From NCBI GenBank assembly GCA_030550535.1, contig JAUQPF010000045.1:1-46817 (forward strand): DNA of 46,817 nucleotides, written 5' to 3'. Below are positions 15,877 to 25,857 of this stretch, one piece after another. The stretch's first letter is position 1. Each line of letters opens with the position of its first letter. The stretch comes from Candidatus Bipolaricaulota bacterium. Lineage in GTDB: Bacteria > Bipolaricaulota > Bipolaricaulia > Bipolaricaulales > Bipolaricaulaceae. The translations under genes and the position numbers were made by a program. The notes under the pieces are model-generated. The model made no database searches, was not told where the DNA came from, and saw only the letters and a list, made by a program, of their open reading frames with translations.

Positions 15877-18561
15877 CTACCCCAAGGGCTTGGCCGCCAG
15901 GATCACGCTCTCCTCCGTCTTGTACTCCAGCTTGAACCCGCGCTTCTCGAAGATGCGGATCATGCGGATGTTGTCCGGCGTGGTCTCCGCCGTGACCTTG
16001 CGGATGCCCCAGCTGCGCGCGATCTCCAGACAATAATCCGTGAGGATCCCCCCAAGCCCCTTGTTCTGCCAGGGGTCGGCCACGAACACGGCGTACTCCG
16101 CCCGGGTGCGGTCCGGATCGGAGATGAGCCGGCCCACCCCGATCATCCGCTTCCTTCCGCCCTCCTCCACGATGCCCACGATGGCCATCTCCCGGTCGTA
16201 GTCGATGAAGCAATATGGAATGGCCATCTGGTGGGTGGTCTCCTTGAAGATGTAGCGGAAGCGGAAGCGAATAGACTCGCGGGAGGAGATGGCGAGCATC
16301 TCATGCCAGAGGGGCTCGTCCTCCGGACGGATGGGCCTGAGGAGCACCTTCGTTCCGTCCTTGAGGGTCACCCCGCGCTCGTACCCCTCGGGGTAGGGGC
16401 GGATCACGAGGTGGCTGTAGGGCCGGGGCGGCTGGCGCAGGGCCTCCGCGTCCACGATCACCCGGGCGTCGATGGCCACCACCTCCTCAGGCGTGACCAA
16501 AAGCGGGTTCACGTCGATCTCCTGGATTTCCGGAAAGTCCGCGACCAGGTAGGAAAAGCGCCTGATGACCTCCACGAGCTTCTCCACGTTCATGCGGGGC
16601 CGGCCGCGGAACCCTTGGAGGAGAGGCCAAATGCGCAGGGACTCCACAAGGTGCGTGGCCAGGCGCTCGTTGAGGGGAGGAAGGCCCAACGCCCGATCCT
16701 GCAGGACTTCGGCGGTCACCCCGCCTGCGCCCACCATGATCACCGCCCCAAAGGTGGGGTCCTTCTTGGCCCCCAGGATCAGCTCCACCCCCTGCGGAAC
16801 CGGGGCCATGCGCTGCACCGTGACCCCCTCGATACGGGCCTCCGGCCGCCTGGCCCGCACGTTCTCCAGGATCTGGCGAAAGCCCTGACGCACCCCCTCC
16901 GCCGTGCGGATCCCCAGGAGAACCCCGCCCACGTCCGTCTTGTGCAGGATGTCCGGGGACTGGATCTTGAGCACCACGGGGAACCCCAGTTTTTGGGCCA
17001 CCGCCACGGCCTCCTCCTCGGTGCGGGCAAGCTCCGGCATGGTCACGGGGATCCCGTAGGCGGCCAGAAGCTCCTTGGCCTCGCGCTCCCCCAGGGCTTT
17101 GGTCTTGGCGAACCGGGGGAGGAAGGTCTCGCGAATCTGTTTCCGGTCCAAAGCGAACTCCACGGGGATTTCCCTGGGGGTTTGATAAAGGAGATCGAGG
17201 TTGCGGCCGTAGTCCACAAGGTGCATGAACGCCTGCACGGCCTGGTCGGGGGTGAGGTAGGTGGGGATGCCCGCTTGGTTCAGGATTCGGATGCCCTCCT
17301 GCACGGAAGCCCCGCCCATCCAGGCGGCGAGGATGGGCTTGCGCACCCGCCGGGCCACCTCGGCCACGGCCTGGGCCGTCCCGGTGGGATCGGTCATGGC
17401 CTGCGGGGTGAGGATGACGAGCACGGCATCCACGCCGGGATCCTGGAGCACGATCTCCACGGCCTTGGCGTAACGCTCGGGCGAGGCATCGCCCAGGACG
17501 TCCACGGGGTTCCCGTGCGACCAAAACGGGGGGAGGACCTGGTTGAGCCTCTCCAAGGTTTCCTGGGACAGTTCGGCCAGCTGGCCGCGGCGGGCGATGA
17601 GGGCATCGGTGGCCATGACCCCGGGGCCGCCGGCGTTGGTCACGATGGCCAGCTTCGCCCCTAAAGGCGGCCGCACCCGCGCCACAAGCTCCGCGGTATC
17701 GAAGATGTCGCTGATCTCGTAGACGCGCACGGCGCCGGCGCGACGGAAGGCCGCGTCGTACACGGCATCCTCCCCGGCCATGGCCCCCGTATGGGAGCTC
17801 GCGGCCCGCGCGGACTCCGCAAACCTCCCGGCCTTGTACACCACGATGGGCTTGGTGCGGGCGAACGCCCGCGCCGCGGACATGAACCCCCGCGCCTCCG
17901 TGATGGACTCCACATAGAGGATGATGGAACGCGTGCGCTCGTCCTGGCCAAAGGAGTCGATGAGGTCGCCGAAGTTCACGTCCACCATGTTCCCGATGGA
18001 GACGAAGTGGGAAAAGCCAATCCCCTCCTCGATGGCCCAGTCCAGGACCGAGGTGCAGAGGGCTCCGGACTGGGAGATGAAGGCCACGTGGCCATCGGGC
18101 GGCATGGCCGCGGCGAAGCTCGCGTTGAGACGCAGGGAGGGCACGATGATCCCAAGGCAGTTGGGGCCGATGATGCGCAAGCCCGGGAACTCGCGGGCCT
18201 CCGCCTTCACCCGCTCCTCGAGCTTGCGGCCCTCTTCCCCGGTCTCCTTGAACCCCGCGGAGATGATGATGAGCCCCAGAATCCCGGCCTCGCCGCACTG
18301 GCGCACAAGATCGGGCACGGTGGGCGCCGGCGTGCAGATGATGGCCAAATCCGGGGTGCGCGGGAGGCTTTTCACATCGGGGTAAGCGTGGATGCCCTGG
18401 ACAGCCTCGTGGCGGGGGTTCACGGGGTACACCACGCCCGGGAACCCCGAGCCCACCAGGTTCTTGAGCACGGTGTAGCCCACGCTCCCCGGGTTGTTGC
18501 TGGCCCCAATGACCGCGATGCGCTGGGGTTTGAAGATCTTGTCCAAGTTAAGGATGCTCAA
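15877..18561 (-). CDS. ADP-forming acetate-CoA ligase (alpha-beta fusion) with C-terminal GNAT acetyltransferase, 894 aa
   Basis: The order is a CoA-binding Rossmann domain (about 8-140, IAVIGASNNPGSVGYTVLKN), succinyl-CoA ligase-like domains with the SSHTGAMAG motif (phospho-His H257), an ATP-grasp beta part from about residue 500 with LHKTDVGGV (H540), and a GNAT domain from about 740 with the acetyl-CoA motif QNKGLG (832-837). E. coli PatZ has the same order but Asn-Thr where His is found here. This protein may therefore be a working ADP-forming ligase (acetyl-CoA to acetate plus ATP) joined to a lysine acetyltransferase. The start is TTG at 18561, supported by GGAGGG about 9 bases upstream. 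It precedes fhs-folD by 96 bases. The acetyltransferase target could be AcsA. Confidence 0.9.
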   Translation of the reverse strand: MSILNLDKIFKPQRIAVIGASNNPGSVGYTVLKNLVGSGFPGVVYPVNPRHEAVQGIHAYPDVKSLPRTPDLAIICTPAPTVPDLVRQCGEAGILGLIIISAGFKETGEEGRKLEERVKAEAREFPGLRIIGPNCLGIIVPSLRLNASFAAAMPPDGHVAFISQSGALCTSVLDWAIEEGIGFSHFVSIGNMVDVNFGDLIDSFGQDERTRSIILYVESITEARGFMSAARAFARTKPIVVYKAGRFAESARAASSHTGAMAGEDAVYDAAFRRAGAVRVYEISDIFDTAELVARVRPPLGAKLAIVTNAGGPGVMATDALIARRGQLAELSQETLERLNQVLPPFWSHGNPVDVLGDASPERYAKAVEIVLQDPGVDAVLVILTPQAMTDPTGTAQAVAEVARRVRKPILAAWMGGASVQEGIRILNQAGIPTYLTPDQAVQAFMHLVDYGRNLDLLYQTPREIPVEFALDRKQIRETFLPRFAKTKALGEREAKELLAAYGIPVTMPELARTEEEAVAVAQKLGFPVVLKIQSPDILHKTDVGGVLLGIRTAEGVRQGFRQILENVRARRPEARIEGVTVQRMAPVPQGVELILGAKKDPTFGAVIMVGAGGVTAEVLQDRALGLPPLNERLATHLVESLRIWPLLQGFRGRPRMNVEKLVEVIRRFSYLVADFPEIQEIDVNPLLVTPEEVVAIDARVIVDAEALRQPPRPYSHLVIRPYPEGYERGVTLKDGTKVLLRPIRPEDEPLWHEMLAISSRESIRFRFRYIFKETTHQMAIPYCFIDYDREMAIVGIVEEGGRKRMIGVGRLISDPDRTRAEYAVFVADPWQNKGLGGILTDYCLEIARSWGIRKVTAETTPDNIRMIRIFEKRGFKLEYKTEESVILAAKPLG

Positions 18562-18592
18562 GGTGCCCTCCGCGGAAGTTTAGGGCAAAGGC

Positions 18593-19294
18593 ATGGGGCA
18601 CGAAAGGGCGGAGCTCGAGCGGTGGAAGAGGGAGGCGGCGGAGGCCGCCCTGGAGCGGGTGCGGCCGGGGATGGTGGTGGGGCTGGGCCATGGCTCCACC
18701 GCCCGCTACGCCCTCCTTGGGCTGGCGGAGCTGTGGCGCGCCGGAAGGCTCCCGGGGATCCGGGTGGTCCCTTGTTCCCGGGCTGTGGAGGAGGAGGCCC
18801 AAGCCCAGGGGCTCCCCCTCACCACCCTGGAGGAGCATCCGGAGGTGGACCTCACCATCGACGGGGCCGACGAGATCGACCCCAAACTCAACGTGATCAA
18901 GGGTGGGGGCGGCGCGCTTCTTCGGGAGAAGATCGTGGCCCAGGCCAGCCGCCGCGAGGTGATCGTGGCCGACTTCACCAAGCTCTCCCCGGCCCTGGGC
19001 ACGCGCTTCCCCGTCCCCGTGGAGGTGCTCCCCTTCGGCTGGCGCAGCCAGGCCCGGTTTTTGGAGAAGCTCGGAGCCCGCGTTTCCCTGCGCACCGATC
19101 CCTCCGGGAAGCCCTACCTCACGGACCAGGGGAACTACATCCTGGATTGTTGGTTCGGGCCCATTCCCGACCCTTGGGAGCTGGCGCGCAAGCTGGAGGG
19201 AAGGGCGGGGATCCTCGAGCACGGGCTGTTCCTGGGCCTGGTGCACGAGGCCTTCGTGGCCGGCCCGGAGGGCCTGCGCCACCTCACCCCCTAG
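18593..19294 (+). CDS. rpiA: Ribose-5-phosphate isomerase A, 233 aa
   Basis: Interconverts ribose-5-phosphate and ribulose-5-phosphate in the pentose phosphate pathway. Family motifs are MVVGLGHGSTARYAL, DLTIDGADEIDPKLNVIKGGG (catalytic Asp/Glu region), ALLREKIVA and a C-terminal DQGNYILDCWFGPI. The first two-domain part and length are normal for RpiA. The ATG at 18593 is 31 bases from the divergent ACD-GNAT start. No clear ribosome site precedes it (AAAGGC only). It is followed 33 bases later by prfA, probably co-transcribed. Confidence 0.95.
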   Translation: MGHERAELERWKREAAEAALERVRPGMVVGLGHGSTARYALLGLAELWRAGRLPGIRVVPCSRAVEEEAQAQGLPLTTLEEHPEVDLTIDGADEIDPKLNVIKGGGGALLREKIVAQASRREVIVADFTKLSPALGTRFPVPVEVLPFGWRSQARFLEKLGARVSLRTDPSGKPYLTDQGNYILDCWFGPIPDPWELARKLEGRAGILEHGLFLGLVHEAFVAGPEGLRHLTP

Positions 19295-19327
19295 CCCTTC
19301 CTTTCCCCATCCGGTAGGCTTCTTTCG

Positions 19328-20401
19328 ATGGAGAAAATCCTGGCCAAGGTGGACGAGCTTGCGCAGGAGCTTGGGCAGCTGGAGCGGATCCTGGGGGATC
19401 CCTCCGCTCCCTCCCGGCCGGATTTCCCCGAGCTTTCCCGGCGCTACAACCGCCTGCGCCTCCTCGTGGAAAAGGGCGCGGAGCTCCGCCGCCTCCTTCA
19501 GAACATCCGGGAGGAGGAGGAGCTTCTGCGCGAGACCCAGGACGAGGAGCTGGAGCGGGCCCTGCGCCAGGAACTCGAGCGCGACCGGGAAAGAGCGGAG
19601 CTCCTGGCCCGCGAACTCCGGCGCCTCCTGGTTCCCCCCCATCCCGACGACCACAAGAACGCCATCGTGGAGATCCGGGCGGGCGCGGGCGGGGAGGAGG
19701 CCGCCCTCTTTGCGGCGGACCTCTTCCGCATGTACGCCAAATACGCGGAGAAGAAAGGGTTCCGCGTGCGCGTCCTGGACTCCCACCCCACGGACCTTGG
19801 GGGCTTTAAACAGATCGTGTTCGCCGTGGAGGGGCCGGGGGCGTACGGCCTCTTCCGCTATGAATCCGGGGTCCACCGGGTCCAGCGGGTCCCCGTGACC
19901 GAGGCCTCCGGCCGCATCCACACCTCCACGGCCACCGTGGCCGTCCTCCCCGAAGCCGAGGAGGTGGAAGTGGAGATCCGCCCGGAGGACCTCAAGATCG
20001 AGACCTTCCGGTCCTCGGGCCCGGGCGGCCAGCACATGCAGAAGAACGAGACCGCAGTGCGCATCACCCACCTTCCCACGGGGATCGTCGTCACCTGCCA
20101 AGAGGAGCGCTCCCAGCACCGCAACAAGGAGCTCGCTCTACGGGTGCTGCGCACGAAGCTTCGGGAGCTGGAGGAGCAGAAAAAGGAGGCGGAGCTCCGG
20201 GAGAAGCGGCGGCGGCAAATCGGCACAGGCGAGCGCTCCGAGAAGATCCGGACCTACAACTTCCCCCAGAACCGGGTGACCGACCACCGCATCGACCTCA
20301 CCGTCTACCGCCTGGAGGACGTCCTTGAGGGCGACCTGGACCTGATCGTGGAGCGCCTCCTTTCCGAGGAGGCCAGTCGCCTGCTGGCGGGAGAGGCCTA
20401 G
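19328..20401 (+). CDS. prfA: Peptide chain release factor 1, 357 aa
   Basis: Class I release factor for UAA and UAG stops. It has the codon-recognition tripeptide PVT (in [16 protein letters not shown]), which is the RF1 form rather than the RF2 SPF. The peptidyl-hydrolysis motif is GGQ (Q235 in [18 protein letters not shown]). The N-terminal coiled-coil is highly charged. Length is normal. The ATG at 19328 follows rpiA by 33 bases. The stop overlaps the convergent smpB stop by 4 bases. No prmC methyltransferase gene follows, unlike the common prfA-prmC arrangement. Confidence 0.96.
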   Translation: MEKILAKVDELAQELGQLERILGDPSAPSRPDFPELSRRYNRLRLLVEKGAELRRLLQNIREEEELLRETQDEELERALRQELERDRERAELLARELRRLLVPPHPDDHKNAIVEIRAGAGGEEAALFAADLFRMYAKYAEKKGFRVRVLDSHPTDLGGFKQIVFAVEGPGAYGLFRYESGVHRVQRVPVTEASGRIHTSTATVAVLPEAEEVEVEIRPEDLKIETFRSSGPGGQHMQKNETAVRITHLPTGIVVTCQEERSQHRNKELALRVLRTKLRELEEQKKEAELREKRRRQIGTGERSEKIRTYNFPQNRVTDHRIDLTVYRLEDVLEGDLDLIVERLLSEEASRLLAGEA

Positions 20402-20858
20402 GGCAGGTAGCGCTTCATGGCCTCGCGGGCCCGGCGCTCCTCTTCCTCCTCGATGAGTTTGCGGCGCTTGTCGGCCTTGGTGAGGCCCTTGGCCAGGGCC
20501 AACTCCACCTTGGCAAACCCCCGCTCGTTGAAGTAGAGGCTTAAGGGAACCAGGGTGTAGCCGGCGCGCCCCACCTTCCCGATGAGCCGGGCGATCTCCC
20601 GCTTCTTTAGGAGAAGCTTTTTGGGGCGGTCGGGGTCATGGCCGAAATGCCCGGCCTGCTCATACGGGGCGATGTGCATCCCATAGAGCCAGACCTCGCC
20701 GCCCTCGACCTTGGCGTAGGCCTCCTCCAGGGAGACCCGCCCCGCCCGCAGGGACTTCACCTCCGAGCCCTTGAGGACGAGACCGGCCTCGTAGGTCTCC
20801 TCGATCGCGTAGTCCCGACGAGCCCGGCGATTGCGGGCCACGATCCTGCGCTCGCCCA

Positions 20859-20862
<4 letters not shown>
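20398..20862 (-). CDS. smpB: SsrA-binding protein SmpB, 154 aa
   Basis: tmRNA-binding protein needed for trans-translation and ribosome rescue. Typical blocks are [55 protein letters not shown], and a basic C-terminal tail with [17 protein letters not shown]. The start is GTG at 20862 or ATG at 20859. The two are adjacent and overlap the glmS stop, so translation is coupled to glmS. The ssrA (tmRNA) gene was not found in this window. The 3' end overlaps prfA by 4 bases. Confidence 0.95.
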
Positions 20863-22670
<1,808 letters not shown>

Positions 22671-22671
22671 G

Positions 22672-22741
22672 GCCCGGCATTATAGCCCTAAGGTGATGTG
22701 GCCCATGTTCGCCGGTGTCCTACGGGCGTATAATGCCGGGC
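22672..22741. promoter_or_regulatory. Symmetrical divergent promoters of glmS and the nuclease gene
   Basis: GCCCGGCATTATA (22672-22684) and TATAATGCCGGGC (22729-22741) form a perfect 13-base inverted repeat with a 44-base centre. Each arm contains a TATAAT -10 box facing outward: minus for glmS, plus for the nuclease gene. No good -35 is seen. With 17-base spacers the two -35 regions would overlap at the centre (about 22702-22711). Partial symmetry continues inward (GCCCTAAGG against the complement of CCTACGGGC). Confidence 0.65.
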
Positions 22742-22753
22742 GAAGGAGGGGGC

Positions 22754-23278
22754 ATGCGCGAAGCCGAGGTGCGGGCGTTGCTTGTGGACCCAGCTACTCG
22801 CAGTCCCGTGCTTCTCCTCAAAGACCGCAACTCCACAAAAGCGATGCCCATTTGGATCGCCGAGCCGGAGGCCATGTCCATCGCCTTGGAGCTGCAGGGC
22901 CAGCGCTTCCCCCGCCCCCTTCCCCACGACCTCATGAAGGAGCTCCTTGTGGCCCTCGGCGCCTCGCTCGAGCAGGTGGTCATCACCCAGATCAAGGATG
23001 GGGTGTTCTACGCCAAGCTCGTGATCCGCGATGCCCAAGGGGAGATCAAGGAGCTGGACTCTCGGCCCTCGGACGCCATCGCCTTGGCCCTCCGCACCCG
23101 CTCCCCCATCTTCATCGCCGAAGAGGTCTTCGAACAGGCGGCCATCGAATCCCCCTTCGCGGAGGAGGAACAGTTCGAGAAGTTCGTGGAGCAGGAGTTT
23201 TCCCTCGCGGAGATCAGGCGCCGGGTGCAGGGAGAGCTGGGATCCGAATCCAGCGGGTCGGAAGAGGATCAAGGCTGA
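22754..23278 (+). CDS. Bifunctional nuclease family protein (DUF151), 174 aa
   Basis: Matches the bifunctional nuclease (DUF151) family, often called bfn: PVLLLKDRNSTKAMPIWIAEPEAMSI, VVITQIKDGVFYAKLVIRD and LDSRPSDAIALALRTRSPIFI are typical. Members are reported to have DNase/RNase activity, and many are uncharacterised. The ATG at 22754 is chosen because AAGGAGGGG (22743-22750) precedes it; an in-frame upstream start at 22715 lies before the -10 box. The C-terminal 45 residues are very acidic and Ser-rich. The 3' end overlaps the convergent gene at 23214 by 65 bases. Confidence 0.9.
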   Translation: MREAEVRALLVDPATRSPVLLLKDRNSTKAMPIWIAEPEAMSIALELQGQRFPRPLPHDLMKELLVALGASLEQVVITQIKDGVFYAKLVIRDAQGEIKELDSRPSDAIALALRTRSPIFIAEEVFEQAAIESPFAEEEQFEKFVEQEFSLAEIRRRVQGELGSESSGSEEDQG

Positions 23279-23882
23279 GGAGTTCCCGCAGTTCCAAGCC
23301 CGCGTTGACCGCCTCCACGACCACGCGTACCTCGACCTCCGCGCTTTGACCCTCGCGCAGGACCACCCGCTCGGGGAGCGAAAAGTCCCCCGCCGTTTGG
23401 ACTTCCACCTCCGAAAACGGCCCCGCAAGACCGCGGAGGACGAACGTGCTTTCCTTTGGCCATCGCACCTCCACCCCCTCCCGAGGGGACAGGGAAAGGA
23501 AGGCCTCCAGCGCCTCCAGGGGAAACCGCGCCTCAAGGCCCAGTCCCAAGCGGGGCCGAAAGTGCACGAAAAGCCACCCTCCCTCCACCGGCCGCAGGGT
23601 GTAGACCTCGCCCGCCAGCTCCAGGGGTTCCTCTAACTCCAGGCGCACGGCGGCCCCCGCCAGGTAGAGGAGGCGGAGGCGAAGCGGGGGCTCACCCGAC
23701 CGCAGAACCGTCACCCCGGCCCTGAGGTCGCGCACCCTCTCCCAGGCGCGCCAGACCTCGGCCAGCCGTTGCTGGGCCCAAAGGGGGGATTCCGGGCTCA
23801 AGTACGGCCAGAGGGCCGCCACCACGGCCGCCGCCAGGGCTACCCCCAAAACGAGGAGCAAAACGCTCCAGTTCACGAGCAC
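23214..23882 (-). CDS. Hypothetical membrane-anchored protein, 222 aa
   Basis: I do not recognise the family. A single hydrophobic segment near residues 6-26 (WSVLLLVLGVALAAAVVAALWPYL) should anchor the protein or act as an uncleaved signal. The rest is beta-rich and extracytoplasmic, with alternating hydrophobic strands such as LRLRLLYLAGAAVRLELEEP, reminiscent in outline of LolA/LolB-like lipoprotein-carrier folds. That similarity is only visual. The start is GTG at 23882, preceded by AAAGAGGG about 8-10 bases upstream. A second GTG at 23876 is possible. The last 20 codons overlap the end of the nuclease gene. It is divergent from pgk. Confidence 0.6.
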   Translation of the reverse strand: MLVNWSVLLLVLGVALAAAVVAALWPYLSPESPLWAQQRLAEVWRAWERVRDLRAGVTVLRSGEPPLRLRLLYLAGAAVRLELEEPLELAGEVYTLRPVEGGWLFVHFRPRLGLGLEARFPLEALEAFLSLSPREGVEVRWPKESTFVLRGLAGPFSEVEVQTAGDFSLPERVVLREGQSAEVEVRVVVEAVNAGLELRELLSLDPLPTRWIRIPALPAPGA

Positions 23883-23905
23883 GATGATATCCCTCTTTCC
23901 TGCAG

Positions 23906-23934
23906 TTGCCGAGCCCAGGAAAAACGCGTAGAAT
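23906..23934 (+). promoter_or_regulatory. Promoter of pgk
   Basis: TTGCCG (23906-23911), a 17-base spacer and TAGAAT (23929-23934). The expected transcription start is near 23941, leaving about 12 bases of leader before the ATG at 23953. GGTGATC (23943-23949), complementary to the 16S 3' end, lies in that leader. Confidence 0.65.
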
Positions 23935-23952
23935 GCAGGTTTGGTGATCCCC

Positions 23953-25134
23953 ATGAAATTGCGCACCGTAAGGGAGATCGATCCGCGGGGAAAGAAGGTT
24001 TTGTTCCGCGCTGATTTGAACGTGCCCCTCACCGACGGCAAAGTGGCCGACGACTCCCGCATCCGTGCCGTGCTTCCCACGCTCAAGTGGCTTTTGGAGC
24101 ACGGGGCGCGGGTGGCGGTGTGTTCGCATCTGGGGCGGCCGGAGGGAAGGGTTGTGGAGGGCCTGCGCCTAAAACCCGTGGCGGAGCGGCTGGAAAAGCT
24201 CCTGGGCAAACCCGTCCCCGCCCTCCCCGTGTGCATCGGCCCTGAGGTGCGCAAGGCCGTGGAGGCCCTCAACCCCGGGGAGCTTCTGATGCTGGAAAAC
24301 GTGCGGTTCCATGCGGAGGAGGAGGCCAACGACCCCAAGTTCGCCAAGGCGTTGGCCGAGCCCTTTGACATCTTTGTGAACGATGCCTTCGCCACCGCCC
24401 ACCGGGCCCACGCCTCCACCGTGGGGGTCACCCGCTACCTCCCCGCTTACGCCGGGTTCCTCATGGAGCGGGAGGTGGAGGTCCTCTCCGGGCTCCTCAC
24501 CCATCCCCGCCGGCCCTTCTACGTGCTTGTGGGCGGAAAGAAGGCGAGCGACAAGCTCGGGGTGCTCAAGGGGCTTTTGCCCCGGGTGGACGGCTTCCTC
24601 ATCGGCGGCGGGGTGGCCTTCACCTTCCTCGCCGCCCAAGGGCTCAAGGTGGGGAAGTCCGTGGTGGAGGAAAAGCTCATCCCCACCATCAAAGAGCTCA
24701 GCGAGGAGATCAAACGCCAGGGGAAGGAGCTGCACCTTCCCGTGGACGTGGTGGTGGCCCCGGAGCTGCGGGAGGGCGTGGAGATCAAGGTGATCTCGGT
24801 GCAGGCCATCCCCGAGGGCTGGATGGGCTTGGACATTGGGCCGGCCACCATCGGCCGGTTTGCCGAGGTGATCCAGCGGGCGGGCACGGTGGTCTGGACC
24901 GGCCCCATGGGCGCCTTCGAGGTCCCTCCCTTCGGAAAGGGCACGGAGGCCATGGCCCGAGCCCTCATCAGCTCCGAGGCCTTCACCGTGGTGGGCGGCG
25001 GGGAGACCGGGGAGGCCGTGGAGAAGCTGGGGCTTTCGGAGAAGTTCGGGTACGTGTCCACGGGCGGGGGAGCCACCCTGAGCTTCCTCCAGGGGGAGCC
25101 CATGCCGGCCCTGGAGGCCTTGCGCGCCGACTGA
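23953..25134 (+). CDS. pgk: Phosphoglycerate kinase, 393 aa
   Basis: Glycolytic and gluconeogenic kinase exchanging phosphate between 1,3-bisphosphoglycerate and ADP. The start block KVLFRADLNVPLTDGKVADDSRI matches PGK with Ala-Asp-Leu for the usual Val-Asp-Phe. Others are VCSHLGRPEGRV, LLENVRFHAEEEANDP, VNDAFATAHRAHAST, VGGKKASDKLGVL, WTGPMGAFEVPPFGKGT, and the terminal VVGGGETGEAVEKLG plus STGGGATLSFLQG. The ATG at 23953 fits the family N-terminus; in-frame TTG 23941 and GTG 23944 are alternatives. A single gene with its own promoter, followed by tRNA-Gly. No gap gene lies beside it, unlike many gap-pgk operons. Confidence 0.97.
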   Translation: MKLRTVREIDPRGKKVLFRADLNVPLTDGKVADDSRIRAVLPTLKWLLEHGARVAVCSHLGRPEGRVVEGLRLKPVAERLEKLLGKPVPALPVCIGPEVRKAVEALNPGELLMLENVRFHAEEEANDPKFAKALAEPFDIFVNDAFATAHRAHASTVGVTRYLPAYAGFLMEREVEVLSGLLTHPRRPFYVLVGGKKASDKLGVLKGLLPRVDGFLIGGGVAFTFLAAQGLKVGKSVVEEKLIPTIKELSEEIKRQGKELHLPVDVVVAPELREGVEIKVISVQAIPEGWMGLDIGPATIGRFAEVIQRAGTVVWTGPMGAFEVPPFGKGTEAMARALISSEAFTVVGGGETGEAVEKLGLSEKFGYVSTGGGATLSFLQGEPMPALEALRAD

Positions 25135-25146
25135 CCCCGGGGCGGG

Positions 25147-25152
25147 TATAAT
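25147..25152 (+). promoter_or_regulatory. -10 box of tRNA-Gly
   Basis: A perfect TATAAT lies 12 bases before the mature tRNA 5' end. No -35 at 16-18 bases is convincing. Confidence 0.6.
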
Positions 25153-25163
25153 AGTGACCGGAC

Positions 25164-25239
25164 GCGGGCATAGCTCAGTTGGTAGAGCGTCGGCGTCCCA
25201 AGCCGAAGGCCGCGGGTTCGATTCCCGTTGCCCGCTCCA
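25164..25239 (+). tRNA. tRNA-Gly (anticodon CCC)
   Basis: A full cloverleaf folds: acceptor GCGGGCA/TGCCCGC, D-arm GCTC-AGTTGGTA-GAGC, anticodon stem TCGGC/GCCGA with loop GTCCCAA giving anticodon CCC (reads GGG), and T-arm GCGGG-TTCGATT-CCCGT. The discriminator is U73, as expected for bacterial tRNA-Gly, and CCA is encoded. The ribosome site of the udg gene starts 5 bases after the CCA, so tRNA and mRNA are probably made as one transcript and separated by processing. Confidence 0.97.
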
Positions 25240-25254
25240 GCGCGGAGGTCCCTT

Positions 25255-25857
25255 TTGTCCCCCTTTTCGCCCACCCTTTCCCATCTTGAGCAGCGCGTGC
25301 GCGCTTGCCGCCGCTGCGCCCTGGCCCAGACCCGCACGAACCTCGTGTTCGGCGAGGGGAAAGCGCCCACCGAGTTGATGCTCATCGGCGAGGCCCCGGG
25401 CGAGGTGGAGGACCAGACCGGCCGCCCCTTCGTGGGGCCGGCAGGCCAGCTCCTCACCCAAATCCTCCGGAGCGTGGACATCCCCCGGGAGGAGGTGTAC
25501 ATCACGAACGTGGTGAAGTGCCGCCCCCCGGGAAACCGTGTGCCCACACGGGAGGAGATGAGCGCCTGCTGGGAGTGGCTCGCGGCACAAATCGGGCTTG
25601 TGCGCCCCCGAATCATCGTGACCCTGGGGAACACCCCCACCCACTGGCTTTTGGGCCGCTCTGAGGGCATCAACGAGCTGCGCGGCCGCTTCTACCCCTG
25701 GAAAGGGGGAATCGAGGTCTTCCCCATGTTCCACCCAAGCTACCTCCTGCGAAACCCCAGCAAGGAAAAGGGGAGCCCAAAGTACTTGACATGGCAGGAC
25801 ATCAAGGCGGTGAAGGCGAAGCTTTGCGCCCTCCGCTCCCCGACCCCACCGAGCTGA
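25255..25857 (+). CDS. Family 4 uracil-DNA glycosylase (4Fe-4S), 200 aa
   Basis: Removes uracil from DNA. The four cluster cysteines are visible: C18-X2-C21 near the N-terminus (ACRRCALAQTR), then C89 (NVVKCRPPGN) and C105. Catalytic-site motifs are IGEAPGEVEDQTGRPFVGPAG and FPMFHPSYLLRN. This family is typical of thermophiles but also widespread. The TTG at 25255 is chosen because GGAGGT lies 5 bases upstream. A more upstream in-frame TTG lies inside tRNA-Gly and is rejected. The last 67 bases overlap the TPR gene. Confidence 0.93.
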   Translation: MSPFSPTLSHLEQRVRACRRCALAQTRTNLVFGEGKAPTELMLIGEAPGEVEDQTGRPFVGPAGQLLTQILRSVDIPREEVYITNVVKCRPPGNRVPTREEMSACWEWLAAQIGLVRPRIIVTLGNTPTHWLLGRSEGINELRGRFYPWKGGIEVFPMFHPSYLLRNPSKEKGSPKYLTWQDIKAVKAKLCALRSPTPPS

